Shown: in pieces, positions 26,136-33,737 of the stretch | How the letters are laid out: each line of letters opens with the position of its first letter | Position numbering within the stretch: position 1 is the stretch's first letter | DNA from: Thermoleophilaceae bacterium | Lineage (GTDB): Bacteria > Actinomycetota > Thermoleophilia > Solirubrobacterales > Thermoleophilaceae | Length of the DNA stretch: 64,000 nucleotides | Direction of reading: 5' to 3' | Assembly: GCA_014534235.1 (NCBI GenBank) | Contig: JACVRW010000001.1 | Location: 32,114-96,113 of the forward strand | Program-made: the position numbers and the translations under genes | Notes under the pieces: model-generated | Databases searched by the model: none | Told to the model about the DNA's origin: nothing | The model's input: only the letters and a program-made list of their open reading frames with translations

Positions 26136-27027
26136 ATGCCGACCCCCCTCGAGGAGGCGCCGGCCTCGCTCGCCGGCGGCCGTAGCCTGTTCCTGAAGCG
26201 CGAGGACCTGCACGAGCTGGGCGCGTTCAAGTGGCGCGGCGCCCTGCCCGCGCTGCGCCGCTACAGGGACGACGGCGGGGATGCTGTGGTGACGGCGTCG
26301 ACGGGCAACCATGGCGCCGCCACCGCCTGGGCCGCGGACCGCGTGGGCGTTCGCGCCGTGGTGTTCGGCCCTGAGGACGCAAGTCGGGCCAAGGTCGCGG
26401 TCATGGAGGAGCTGGGCGCCGAGCTCCACCTGGTCGGCGCCGATCTGGACGAGGCCAAGGAACGCGCCCGGGCGTTCGCCGCGGAGCGGCGGCTGCCGTT
26501 CTTTGAGGACGCCGCTGAGCCGGCGCAGTTCGACGGGTACGCCGAGATCGCCACCGAGCTGGTCGAGCAGCTGGGACGGCGGCCGGCGGCCACGGTGGTG
26601 CCGGTGGGGAACGGGGCGCTCCTGATCAGGATCGCACGCCAGCTGCGCGAGGGTGAGCGGGTCGGTGTGGTGGCGAAGGAGGCCCCGGTGATGGCGCTGA
26701 GCGTGGCGGTCCGGTGTCCCATCGAGTGCGACAGGTGCGCGACCTTCGCAGACGGGATGGCCGATTCGCGTGGCGGTCCCCCTCGCCGTGACCGAGCTCG
26801 TAGGCCTGGGAGTGCGCATGGTCGAGGTCTCGGAGCGGGCCCTCGCGCGCGCCGTCAGCGCCTTCGACGCGGCCTTCACCCGCGCGGAGGGCTCGGCCGC
26901 GGCGCCGCTCGCCGCGCTCACCGAGATCCCGGAGGTCGACGGTCCCGTCGTGCTGATCGTGACCGGCCGCAACATCGACGACGAGCTGCAGCGGGCGGTG
27001 GAGGACCCGGAGAGCTTCCCGCCGTAG
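26136..27027 (+). pseudogene. Threonine/serine dehydratase-like PLP enzyme, frameshifted
   Basis: A tryptophan-synthase-beta-fold PLP enzyme of the threonine dehydratase group. Lys32 in ELGAFKWRGA binds PLP, and TASTGNHGAATAWAA and VPVGNGALL are cofactor contacts. After FADGMA the expected sequence moves to another frame, where it continues IRVAVPLAVTELVGLGVRMVEVSE to VTGRNIDDELQR and a stop at 27025. A single extra base near 26763 would explain it. Repaired, the protein would be about 296 residues. It may be a true pseudogene or one base error in the assembly. Confidence 0.75.
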
Positions 27028-27096
27028 GGCGTTGGCGCAGGCGATCCGAGACACTGGGGCCGTGCCCGTCCCCCAGCTAGCGTCCCGGACGCGCCC

Positions 27097-28020
27097 ATGA
27101 GCGCGATCGGCCTCGGACTGGCGGCCCTGGGACGCCCCGGCTACCTGAACCTCGGCCACGGCGCCGACCTGGGGGTGGACCGTTCGGTCGAGGCGCTCGA
27201 GCGTCGCTGCCACGAGGTCCTCGACGCCGCGTACGAGGCCGCTGTGCGTCACTTCGACGCGGCGCGGTCCTACGGCCGGGCCGAGGAGTTCCTCGCCTCG
27301 TGGCTCGAGGCGCGCGGGATCGAGCCGGGGGCGGTCACGATCAGCTCGAAGTGGGGCTACACCTACACCGCCGACTGGCAGGTCGACGCCGATCCGCCGG
27401 AGGTCAAGGACCTCTCGGTAGCGACGTTGCGCCGGCACCTGGTTGAGACGCGCGCGTGGCTCGGCCGCTGGCTCTCGCTGTACCAGATTCACTCCGCCAC
27501 CGTGTCGAGCGGTGTGCTCGATGATGCCGCCGTGCTCGGCGAGCTGGGCGCGCTGCGATCGAGCGGGGTGGGGGTCGGGCTGACGGTGACCGGCACCGAT
27601 CAGGCCGAGACCATCAACCGTGCCCTCGAGCGGGGCGGCTTCGACTCCGTCCAGGCCACGTACAACCTGCTCGAGCCCTCGGCGGGTCCGGCGCTCGAGC
27701 GCGCGCATGCCGCGGGGCTCCGAGTGATGGTGAAGGAGGCGCTCGCCAACGGGCGGCTGACGCCGCGGGGCGATTGCGCGCCGCTCGAGGCCGCCGCGAA
27801 GCGGCTCGGCGCGACGAGCGACGCCGTCGCGATTGCCGCCGTCCTCGCGAAGCCCTGGGTGGACGTCGTCCTCAGCGGCGCCGCCACCCGGGAGCAGCTG
27901 CGCAGCAACCTGAGCGCGCTCGAACTCGAGTGGTCTGCCGAGCTGGACGACGAGCTGGCCGGCCTCGCGGAGCCGAGCGAGCGCTACTGGTCCACGCGCT
28001 CGAGCCTTCCCTGGACGTAA
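27097..28020 (+). CDS. Aldo/keto reductase family protein
   Basis: A 307-residue aldo/keto reductase of the AKR11/13-like type. The tetrad is Asp54 and Tyr59 (HFDAARSYG), Lys85 (ISSKWGY) and His in LYQIHSATV. The C-terminal part has VVLSGAATREQLRSNL, a nucleotide-binding segment. ATG 27097 begins SAIGLGLAALGRP, the usual first strand. It lies 69 bp after the broken PLP enzyme on the same strand; joint function is not shown. Confidence 0.87.
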   Translation: MSAIGLGLAALGRPGYLNLGHGADLGVDRSVEALERRCHEVLDAAYEAAVRHFDAARSYGRAEEFLASWLEARGIEPGAVTISSKWGYTYTADWQVDADPPEVKDLSVATLRRHLVETRAWLGRWLSLYQIHSATVSSGVLDDAAVLGELGALRSSGVGVGLTVTGTDQAETINRALERGGFDSVQATYNLLEPSAGPALERAHAAGLRVMVKEALANGRLTPRGDCAPLEAAAKRLGATSDAVAIAAVLAKPWVDVVLSGAATREQLRSNLSALELEWSAELDDELAGLAEPSERYWSTRSSLPWT

Positions 28021-28092
28021 GGGCGGCGCGCGTCCGCCGGGCGTCGCCCGCCCCCGGGGGCGAATTTCGCGTGTTCGGGTCTTGTCCTCCGT

Positions 28093-29382
28093 ATGGAGGC
28101 ACTCGACGAGCTTGCGGCGGCGCTTCGCGGCCGGCTGATCGAGCGGGCGCGCTCCGGGGAAATCCCGGGGGCGGGGCTCGAGGACGAGGTGCGGAGCCTC
28201 GTCGACCGCGAGGCGGCGCCGCTACCGGAGGAAGATCGCGCGGCGCTGTGCCAGCGCGTTGTGCTTCTCGCACGCGGCCTCGGTCCGCTCGAGCCGCTGC
28301 TCTCGGACCCGCGGGTCGACGAAGTCATGGTCAACGGCCCGAGCGAGGTGTACGTGGAGCGTCACGGCCGGCTCGAGCGGACGGGCGTGGCGTTCGACGG
28401 CGAGGGCGAGTTGCTCCACGCGATCGAGCGGATCCTCGCCCCGTTGGGCCGCCGCGTGGACGAGGCGTCGCCGCTCTGCGACGCCCGCATGCCGGACGGC
28501 TCGCGCGTGCACGTCGTCATTCCGCCGTTGTCGCTGTCGGGCCCGTGCCTCACGATCAGGCGCTTCCGCCGGGAGGGGTTCTCGCTGCGGGAGTTGGTGA
28601 CGCGGGGCACGCTGACGCCCGAGCTCGCGGAGTTCCTTGCGCTGTGCGTGGCGGCGCGTGCGTCGATGCTCGTCAGCGGCGGGACGGGCTCGGGCAAGAC
28701 GACGACGTTGAACGCACTCTCGGGGGCGATCCCGGGTGAGGAGCGGATCGTGACGATCGAGGACGCCGCGGAGCTCCGCCTGCGCCAGCGACACGTGGTG
28801 CGCCTCGAGGCGCGCCCGCCGAACCTCGAGGGACGCGGCGAGGTGACGATCCGCACCCTGGTGCGGAACGCTCTGCGCATGCGGCCCGACCGGATCGTCG
28901 TCGGCGAGGTGCGCGGCGCCGAGGCGCTCGACATGCTCCAGGCGCTGAACACCGGTCACGACGGCTCGCTCACCACCGTCCACGCCAACTCGCCCGCCGA
29001 CGCACTCCGGCGGGTTGAGACGCTGGCCCTCATGGCGGGCGTGGGGCTGCCGCATAGCGCGGTCCGCGAGCAGGTGACGAGCGCGCTCGATGTGGTCGTG
29101 CACCAGGCCCGGCGCCCGGACGGCATGCGCGTCATCGAGTCCGTGACCGAGGTCGTGCGCACCGCCGGCGGAACGGGTACCCGCGAGCTCTACCGCCGAG
29201 GCTCGCCGCTGCGCGCGCCGGGAGACGGCCCGCTCGGCGCGCGGCTGGGCGCGCTGCAAGACGGGGAAACGCGCTTGGGGCGCGTAGGGGAGGCGGCCGG
29301 CAGCCGGCCGCTCTCGGAGGCTGTCGGCGTGGGGCCGCCGGAGGATGCAGCGACGGCCCGACGCCCGCGGGAGTCGGCGTGA
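28093..29382 (+). CDS. cpaF: CpaF/TadA, Flp pilus assembly ATPase
   Basis: A 429-residue secretion-superfamily ATPase that powers Flp/Tad pilus assembly from the cytoplasm. The N-terminal domain contains DPRVDEVMVNGPSEVYVER. Walker A SGGTGSGKTT has Lys202, the Asp/Glu box is around TIEDAAELRL, and Walker B is in RIVVGEVRGAEALDML. The His-box region HDGSLTTVHANSP completes the signature. The last 60 residues are a low-complexity Gly/Ala tail. The stop overlaps tadB (GTGA). No other Tad gene precedes it here. Confidence 0.92.
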   Translation: MEALDELAAALRGRLIERARSGEIPGAGLEDEVRSLVDREAAPLPEEDRAALCQRVVLLARGLGPLEPLLSDPRVDEVMVNGPSEVYVERHGRLERTGVAFDGEGELLHAIERILAPLGRRVDEASPLCDARMPDGSRVHVVIPPLSLSGPCLTIRRFRREGFSLRELVTRGTLTPELAEFLALCVAARASMLVSGGTGSGKTTTLNALSGAIPGEERIVTIEDAAELRLRQRHVVRLEARPPNLEGRGEVTIRTLVRNALRMRPDRIVVGEVRGAEALDMLQALNTGHDGSLTTVHANSPADALRRVETLALMAGVGLPHSAVREQVTSALDVVVHQARRPDGMRVIESVTEVVRTAGGTGTRELYRRGSPLRAPGDGPLGARLGALQDGETRLGRVGEAAGSRPLSEAVGVGPPEDAATARRPRESA

Positions 29383-30245
29383 GCTCGCCCACCGGTCTGG
29401 CGTTCCTTGCCGGGGCGGCCGGGGCCATCGGTGCCTTGGACCTGCTTGGGCCCCTTGCCGCACGCCTGTGGCGCGGCGCGCCGGCGCTGCTCCGCGGCCA
29501 TTTGGGCCTGGTCGACGTGCTCGGTCGGCTGGGCACGGAGGGCCGGGATCCCGGCGCCGTGGAGCGCCGGAGGCTGCTCCTCGCGGGTGCTGTTGCGGCT
29601 TTCCTCACGGGAAGCGTGCTGCTCGGGCCCCTCCTCGGGTTGGCACTCGCGGCCGGCGGTCCCTGGGTCGTCTCCCGCGCGCTCAGGGCGCGGCGGGAGC
29701 GCTACCGCCGCGCCGTCGATGAGGGCGCCCCGCAGGCGGCGATCGCGATAGCGGACGCCATCGGGGGCGGACACTCACTGCGCGGCGCGCTCGAGCAGGC
29801 CGCCGGATCCGTCCACGGCGAGGCGGGACACGAGTTGCGCCGGGCGGTGGCCGAGCTGTCAGCGGGGGCGACCACCGACGCTGCGCTTGAGTCGATGCGA
29901 GTGCGTGTCCGGTCTGCACGCCTCGACGCGATCGTCGCGGCGTGCTTGCTCCAGCGCCGAGCCGGAGGGGACCTGGCGCGCCTGCTGCGCCACAGCGCCC
30001 GTTCGATGGAAGAGCAGGCACGGCTGGAGGGGGAGGTGAGGTCGGCGACCGCCCAGGCGCGTTTCACCGGCCTGCTTGTGGCGCTCCTGCCTCTGGGCGG
30101 CGCTCTGCTCACGGAGCTGGCGAGCCCCGGCTGGTTCGCGGGGCTCTGGAGCTCTTTCCTGACCGCCTGGCTCGTGGGAATGGCCCTCTTCCTCCAGCTG
30201 GTGGCGGCGGTCCTGGTGCGCAGGCTGGGTCGGGTGAGGTGGTGA
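29379..30245 (+). CDS. tadB: TadB, Flp pilus inner-membrane platform protein
   Basis: A 288-residue T2SSF-domain membrane protein. Helices lie at about 5-25 and 68-100 and two more at the C-terminus (about 225-285). Between them is the cytoplasmic T2SSF four-helix domain (ALEQAAGSVHGEAGHELRRAVAELS through LARLLRHSARSMEEQ). It pairs with TadC as the platform for CpaF. It overlaps both neighbours by 4 bp (GTGA), so it is one operon. Confidence 0.85.
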   Translation: MSSPTGLAFLAGAAGAIGALDLLGPLAARLWRGAPALLRGHLGLVDVLGRLGTEGRDPGAVERRRLLLAGAVAAFLTGSVLLGPLLGLALAAGGPWVVSRALRARRERYRRAVDEGAPQAAIAIADAIGGGHSLRGALEQAAGSVHGEAGHELRRAVAELSAGATTDAALESMRVRVRSARLDAIVAACLLQRRAGGDLARLLRHSARSMEEQARLEGEVRSATAQARFTGLLVALLPLGGALLTELASPGWFAGLWSSFLTAWLVGMALFLQLVAAVLVRRLGRVRW

Positions 30246-31225
30246 GTGCCGGTGCCGGAGGGTGGAGCCCCGGCGCCGAGCTGGCGAGCGCGGCCGCGGG
30301 GGTGCCGGCCGTCTCCGGGATGTCGACCGCCGGCGCCGGGGTACCCAGCGTCGCCACCGTACTGGCCTTTGCCGCCGGCGCCCTCGGGGCCGTCGGCGCC
30401 GCCCTCGTGATCCGACCGCGGCGCGTCGCCTCGCGCGATTCGCCGCGGCGCCGGCCGCGCGCCTTGCGGGGCGCGCGCCTCCTTCGGGCATTCGCGGCCG
30501 CCGGGGCGCGCCTGCCGCCCGGTCCGGCCGCCGCGCCGGCGGACCTGGCCGCGAGGATCGCCGCCGCCGGCCACCCCGCCGGGCTCGGTCCCCGCGAGCT
30601 GATGGCGGCCAAGGTCGCCGCGGGCCTCGCCGCCGGCGTCGCCGGCACGATGCTGGGGACCAGCACCCCGGGGAGGCTCGGTCCACTGGTCGTGGTCGCC
30701 GCACCCCTCGCCGGATTCCTCGCGCCCGATTTGTGGCTGGCGCGGCTGGCCGCCGACCGTGCCCGGCGCGTGCGGCGCGAGCTGCCGATGCTGTTGGATC
30801 TACTCCGGGTGACGGTGGAGGCCGGGACCTCTCTGCCCGAGGCACTGCGGCAAGTGGGTGAGCGTGCCGATGGACCGCTCGCCGCGGAGTGGCAAGCCGT
30901 CGGCCGCCAGGTCGCCCTCGGTGTCCCGCTGGCGACGGCGCTCCCCGGCATGGTCGAGAGCGTCCCGCTTCCGGAGGTGCGGGCGCTCGTGGCCGCACTC
31001 GACCGGGCCCGCCGGCACGGCGCGCCGCTCGCCGAGACCTTGGCCGCCCAGGCGCGCGACTCCCGCTTCGCGCTCGCGCGGCGCGTCCGCGAGGACGCCG
31101 CCAGGGCTGGGCCAAAGATGCAGCTGGTCGTCGCTCTGCTTCTCGTCCCGTCCGTCCTGCTGCTCGTGGCGGCCGCGCTCGCATCAGCGCTCCTCGGCCG
31201 CGACGGGGAGGTCGTGCCGGTGTAG
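30242..31225 (+). CDS. tadC: TadC, Flp pilus inner-membrane platform protein
   Basis: A 327-residue second platform protein with T2SSF domain (ELPMLLDLLRVTVEAGTSLPEALRQV ... VRALVAALDRARRHGAPLAETLAA). It has helices near residues 38-58, 125-175 (two) and 295-320. The frame is open far upstream, but GTG 30242 overlaps the tadB stop as GTGA, matching the spacing in this operon. No pilin, prepilin peptidase, secretin, CpaE or TadE/G genes follow, so the rest of the pilus must be encoded elsewhere. Confidence 0.83.
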   Translation: MSAGAGGWSPGAELASAAAGVPAVSGMSTAGAGVPSVATVLAFAAGALGAVGAALVIRPRRVASRDSPRRRPRALRGARLLRAFAAAGARLPPGPAAAPADLAARIAAAGHPAGLGPRELMAAKVAAGLAAGVAGTMLGTSTPGRLGPLVVVAAPLAGFLAPDLWLARLAADRARRVRRELPMLLDLLRVTVEAGTSLPEALRQVGERADGPLAAEWQAVGRQVALGVPLATALPGMVESVPLPEVRALVAALDRARRHGAPLAETLAAQARDSRFALARRVREDAARAGPKMQLVVALLLVPSVLLLVAAALASALLGRDGEVVPV

Positions 31226-31260
31226 CTTGCGCGCGGCGCAGGCCGGACAAGGAGGAAAAC

Positions 31261-31575
31261 GTGACTGCACGCCTCTGGCGAGGGGCCGTCCGCCGAGACG
31301 ACGGCGACGCATACGCGGAGTACATCGAACGCACGGGCGTGGCGGGCTACAGGAGCACGCCGGGGAACCGGGGGGTCACGATGCTGCGCCGCGACGTGGA
31401 CGACCGCTGTGAGTTCCTCGTGCTCTCGCTCTGGGACTCCATCGACGCGGTCAAGGCGTTCGCCGGCGAGGACTACGAGACGGCCATGTTCTACCCCGAA
31501 GACGAGCGCTTCCTCATCGAGCGCGACGAGAAGTCGTCGCACTGGGACGTGGCCACGCACGTCGCCTCCGGCTGA
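31261..31575 (+). CDS. Antibiotic biosynthesis monooxygenase (ABM)-like small protein
   Basis: A 104-residue protein of the dimeric alpha/beta-barrel (ABM) type, starting at GTG 31261 behind a strong ribosome site (AAGGAGG, six bases before). Typical features are the helix after strand 1 (DDGDAYAEYIERTGVAGY), strand CEFLVLSLWDSIDAVKAFAG and the end EKSSHWDVATHV. Family members act on small aromatic or heme-like compounds or only bind them. No substrate can be given. Confidence 0.72.
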   Translation: MTARLWRGAVRRDDGDAYAEYIERTGVAGYRSTPGNRGVTMLRRDVDDRCEFLVLSLWDSIDAVKAFAGEDYETAMFYPEDERFLIERDEKSSHWDVATHVASG

Positions 31576-31673
31576 CCCCGCCGCCCGCCGATGCAAGAAC
31601 GCTGCGCCCGGCCCGGCACGGTCGTCTCGAACGCGCGTAAGCTGCCGACCGCCCAATTCACGAAGGAGGGAAC

Positions 31674-31961
31674 GTGTACGCGCGCGTAGCGACATTCGAG
31701 AGCGATCCCGCCAAGGTCGACGACGCCATCGCGATGGTCCGTGCCGAGGTCGAGTCCGGCGACACACCGGCCGCACTCGAGGGCACGAAGATGCTGATGC
31801 TGGTCAACCGGGAGAGCGGCAAGGGCCTCGGCATCACGCTGTTCGAGAGCGAGGAAGCGATGCGCCGCGGGGACGAGGCGCTTAACGCCATGAACCCCGG
31901 CTCGACCGAGCGCCGTACGTCGGTCGAGTTCTACGAGGTCCCCGTCCAGACCGTGACGTAG
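31674..31961 (+). CDS. Small dimeric alpha/beta-barrel protein
   Basis: A 95-residue protein from GTG 31674 with GAAGGAGGG just upstream. The pattern ARVATFESDPAKVDDAIAMVRAEV, MLMLVNRESGKGLGITLFESEEAMRRGDEALNAM and SVEFYEVPV matches the strand-helix-strand-strand-helix-strand ferredoxin-like fold of ABM-type proteins. It is the second such gene in a row. No catalytic residues are evident, so it may be a binding or regulatory protein. Confidence 0.65.
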   Translation: MYARVATFESDPAKVDDAIAMVRAEVESGDTPAALEGTKMLMLVNRESGKGLGITLFESEEAMRRGDEALNAMNPGSTERRTSVEFYEVPVQTVT

Positions 31962-32220
31962 CGAGCGCGGAGGCGCCCGGCCGCCGGCGACGCCGGCTGG
32001 GGGACGCTACCCGGAGATTCGTCGTGCGATGGCGGCAGGTGCCGGCGCCGAAGCCGGCGCGCCGGTCCCCGCCCGGTGCGCGTCCCTGCACGCTGCAACG
32101 CCGCTTGCAGCGCGGCCGCTGGACCGCCCGCCCGCGGGCGGCCGTCCCACCGTCGGATTTCCCTACGGGACGCGGAAACCAAGCGCCCGTTGGGCCCAGT
32201 TCACCTCCGTCGGACGGAAA

Positions 32221-32266
32221 AGTGGGATGAAGTGTTGCAAAGTGGGAGGGAGTGGGGTACGGTGGC
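32221..32266 (+). promoter_or_regulatory. MraZ operator: five boxes at 10-bp period
   Basis: AGTGGG at 32221, AGTGTT at 32231, AGTGGG at 32241, AGTGGG at 32251 and GGTGGC at 32261 repeat with exact 10-bp spacing. MraZ is known to bind direct TGGG-type repeats separated by 5 bp upstream of its own gene. Three boxes are perfect and two are degenerate. The array sits about 80 bp upstream of the mraZ start, over the likely promoter, so the dcw operon is probably autorepressed. The 259 bp before it (31962-32220) shows nothing I can name. Confidence 0.82.
32235..32263 (+). promoter_or_regulatory. Likely dcw promoter inside the MraZ boxes
   Basis: TTGCAA at 32235-32240 and TACGGT at 32258-32263 are separated by 17 bp, a fair match to a housekeeping-sigma promoter. 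Both hexamers fall between or over MraZ boxes, which would explain repression by steric block. The start site has not been shown. Confidence 0.45.
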
Positions 32267-32277
32267 CCACGTAGATC

Positions 32278-32318
32278 GACCGGAGTGGCGGGGCTCCTCC
32301 CACTCCGCCACTCCGGTC
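32278..32318 (+). promoter_or_regulatory. 14-bp perfect hairpin in the mraZ leader
   Basis: GACCGGAGTGGCGG at 32278-32291 pairs perfectly with 32305-32318 around a 13-nt loop. It lies between the putative promoter and the mraZ start (26 bp before it), so it would form in the 5' leader of the dcw transcript. There is no T-tract. It may stabilise the leader or act in attenuation. Confidence 0.6.
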
Positions 32319-32344
32319 CGAGCCCTCGCGGGGGACAATGCACT

Positions 32345-32779
32345 TTGGCGTTTCGGGGCCACTTCGAGCACTCACTCGACGCGAAGAACCGGTTGAGCAT
32401 CCCGGCCCGGTTCCGCGCCGCGTTCTCCGGTGGAGTCGTTCTCGCCAAGGACCCGGAACCCTGCGTCGCCGTGTGGACGCCGGAGACGCACGAGGCGATC
32501 ATCGCGCGCGCGCTTGGCGACCTGAACCCGATGGGGTCCGAGTACCGGAAGCTCTCGCGCTTCTACCAGGGCAACTCGTTCGAGATAGATCTCGACGCCT
32601 CCGGGCGGGTCACGCTCCCGCCCCCGCTCCTGGCGCACGCGGGGATCGAGAAGGAGGTCGTGGTGGTCGGCGTGGGTGACCACCTGGAGGTATGGGGCCG
32701 ACCACGCTGGCAGGAGCAGCAGGACGCGTTGGACGTCGAGATCGGGGAGGTGACGGAGCGCCTTGGCAATCCTTCTTGA
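32345..32779 (+). CDS. mraZ: Transcriptional regulator MraZ
   Basis: A 144-residue protein with two SpoVT/AbrB-like MraZ domains. DAKNRLSIPARFR is in the first and DASGRVTLPPPLL in the second, the paired DxxGR-type signatures. MraZ binds repeats upstream of its own operon and tunes division genes. I start it at TTG 32345, which gives MAFRGHFEHSLDAKN, the normal N-terminus, behind GGGGGAC. ORF callers may extend to GTG 32252, but that would lie in the operator. First gene of the dcw operon; rsmH starts one base after its stop. Confidence 0.9.
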   Translation: MAFRGHFEHSLDAKNRLSIPARFRAAFSGGVVLAKDPEPCVAVWTPETHEAIIARALGDLNPMGSEYRKLSRFYQGNSFEIDLDASGRVTLPPPLLAHAGIEKEVVVVGVGDHLEVWGRPRWQEQQDALDVEIGEVTERLGNPS

Positions 32780-32780
32780 C

Positions 32781-33737
32781 ATGAGCCGCACGCACGTCCC
32801 GGTGCTGGCCGGGGAGCTGACCGACCTGGTCGCCCCGCGCGCCGGCGAGACCGCCGTCGACTGCACGTTCGGCGCGGGCGGTCACGCGCGGCTCGTCGCC
32901 GAGCGGCTCGGCCCCGGAGGAACGCTCGTCTGCATCGACCGGGACCCGGCGGCCGAGGAGCGCTTCGACGAGTTCGCCCGCGAGGCGCCTTGCGAGACGC
33001 GGTTTCTCCGCCTCGACTACGCGGACGCCCTCGGGCTTCTCCGCGACGAGAACCTTGCGGCCGATCTCGTGTACCTCGACCTCGGCGTGTCGTCGATGCA
33101 GGTCGACGCGCGAGAGCGTGGCTTCTCGTACTCCTACGACGCGCCGCTCGACATGCGCATGGATCCCGGCCAGGCGCTCGACGCCCGGGCGATCGTCAAC
33201 GGCTGCGACGAGCGGGAGCTCGCCCGGCTGTTCCGTCGCTACGGAGAGGAGCCGAATGCGCACCGCATCGCGCGCGAGATCGTGAAGCGCCGCGCGCGGG
33301 CGCCGATCGAGACGACGGGAGGGCTCGTCGCGGCGATCGAGGCGGCTCTGCCGGCCGCGGTGCGGCGCGGCTTCGGCGGCGGCCATCCCGCAAAGCGGGT
33401 CTTCCAGGCTGTCCGTATCGCCGTCAACGCCGAGCTCGATTCGCTCGACCGGGCGCTGCCGCTTGCGTGGGACCTGCTTCGAGCGGGCGGCCGCCTGTCG
33501 GCGATCTCGTTCCACTCGCTCGAGGATCGTCGCGTCAAGCGCTTTCTTGCCGAGCGGGCACGCGGCTGCATCTGCCCGCCTGACTTTCCTGTCTGCGTGT
33601 GCGGTCGGGTGCCCGAGGCGGAGCTCCTGACGGCGCGTGCAGTCGCTCCTACGGCGGGTGAGGTGGCCCGGAACCCACGCGCGAGGTCGGGTCGGCTGCG
33701 GGCGGCCCGCAAGCTCCCGGTTGGCGAGCCGGCTTGA
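32781..33737 (+). CDS. rsmH: 16S rRNA (cytosine-1402-N4)-methyltransferase RsmH
   Basis: A 318-residue RsmH (MraW). It methylates N4 of C1402 of 16S rRNA near the ribosomal P site. Motifs are HVPVLAGEL, SAM loop DCTFGAGGHARL, YLDLGVSSMQVD, GFSYSYDAPLDMRMD, and the C-terminal ISFHSLEDRRVKRF. ATG 32781 is preferred over TTG 32763, which would overlap mraZ. The TGA overlaps the ftsL TTG (TTGA). Confidence 0.95.
   Translation: MSRTHVPVLAGELTDLVAPRAGETAVDCTFGAGGHARLVAERLGPGGTLVCIDRDPAAEERFDEFAREAPCETRFLRLDYADALGLLRDENLAADLVYLDLGVSSMQVDARERGFSYSYDAPLDMRMDPGQALDARAIVNGCDERELARLFRRYGEEPNAHRIAREIVKRRARAPIETTGGLVAAIEAALPAAVRRGFGGGHPAKRVFQAVRIAVNAELDSLDRALPLAWDLLRAGGRLSAISFHSLEDRRVKRFLAERARGCICPPDFPVCVCGRVPEAELLTARAVAPTAGEVARNPRARSGRLRAARKLPVGEPA

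Noticed and set aside
32252-32344. N-terminal extension of MraZ from GTG 32252
   Set aside because: The extension would be coded by the MraZ operator and leader hairpin and has no similarity to MraZ; TTG 32345 gives the normal start.
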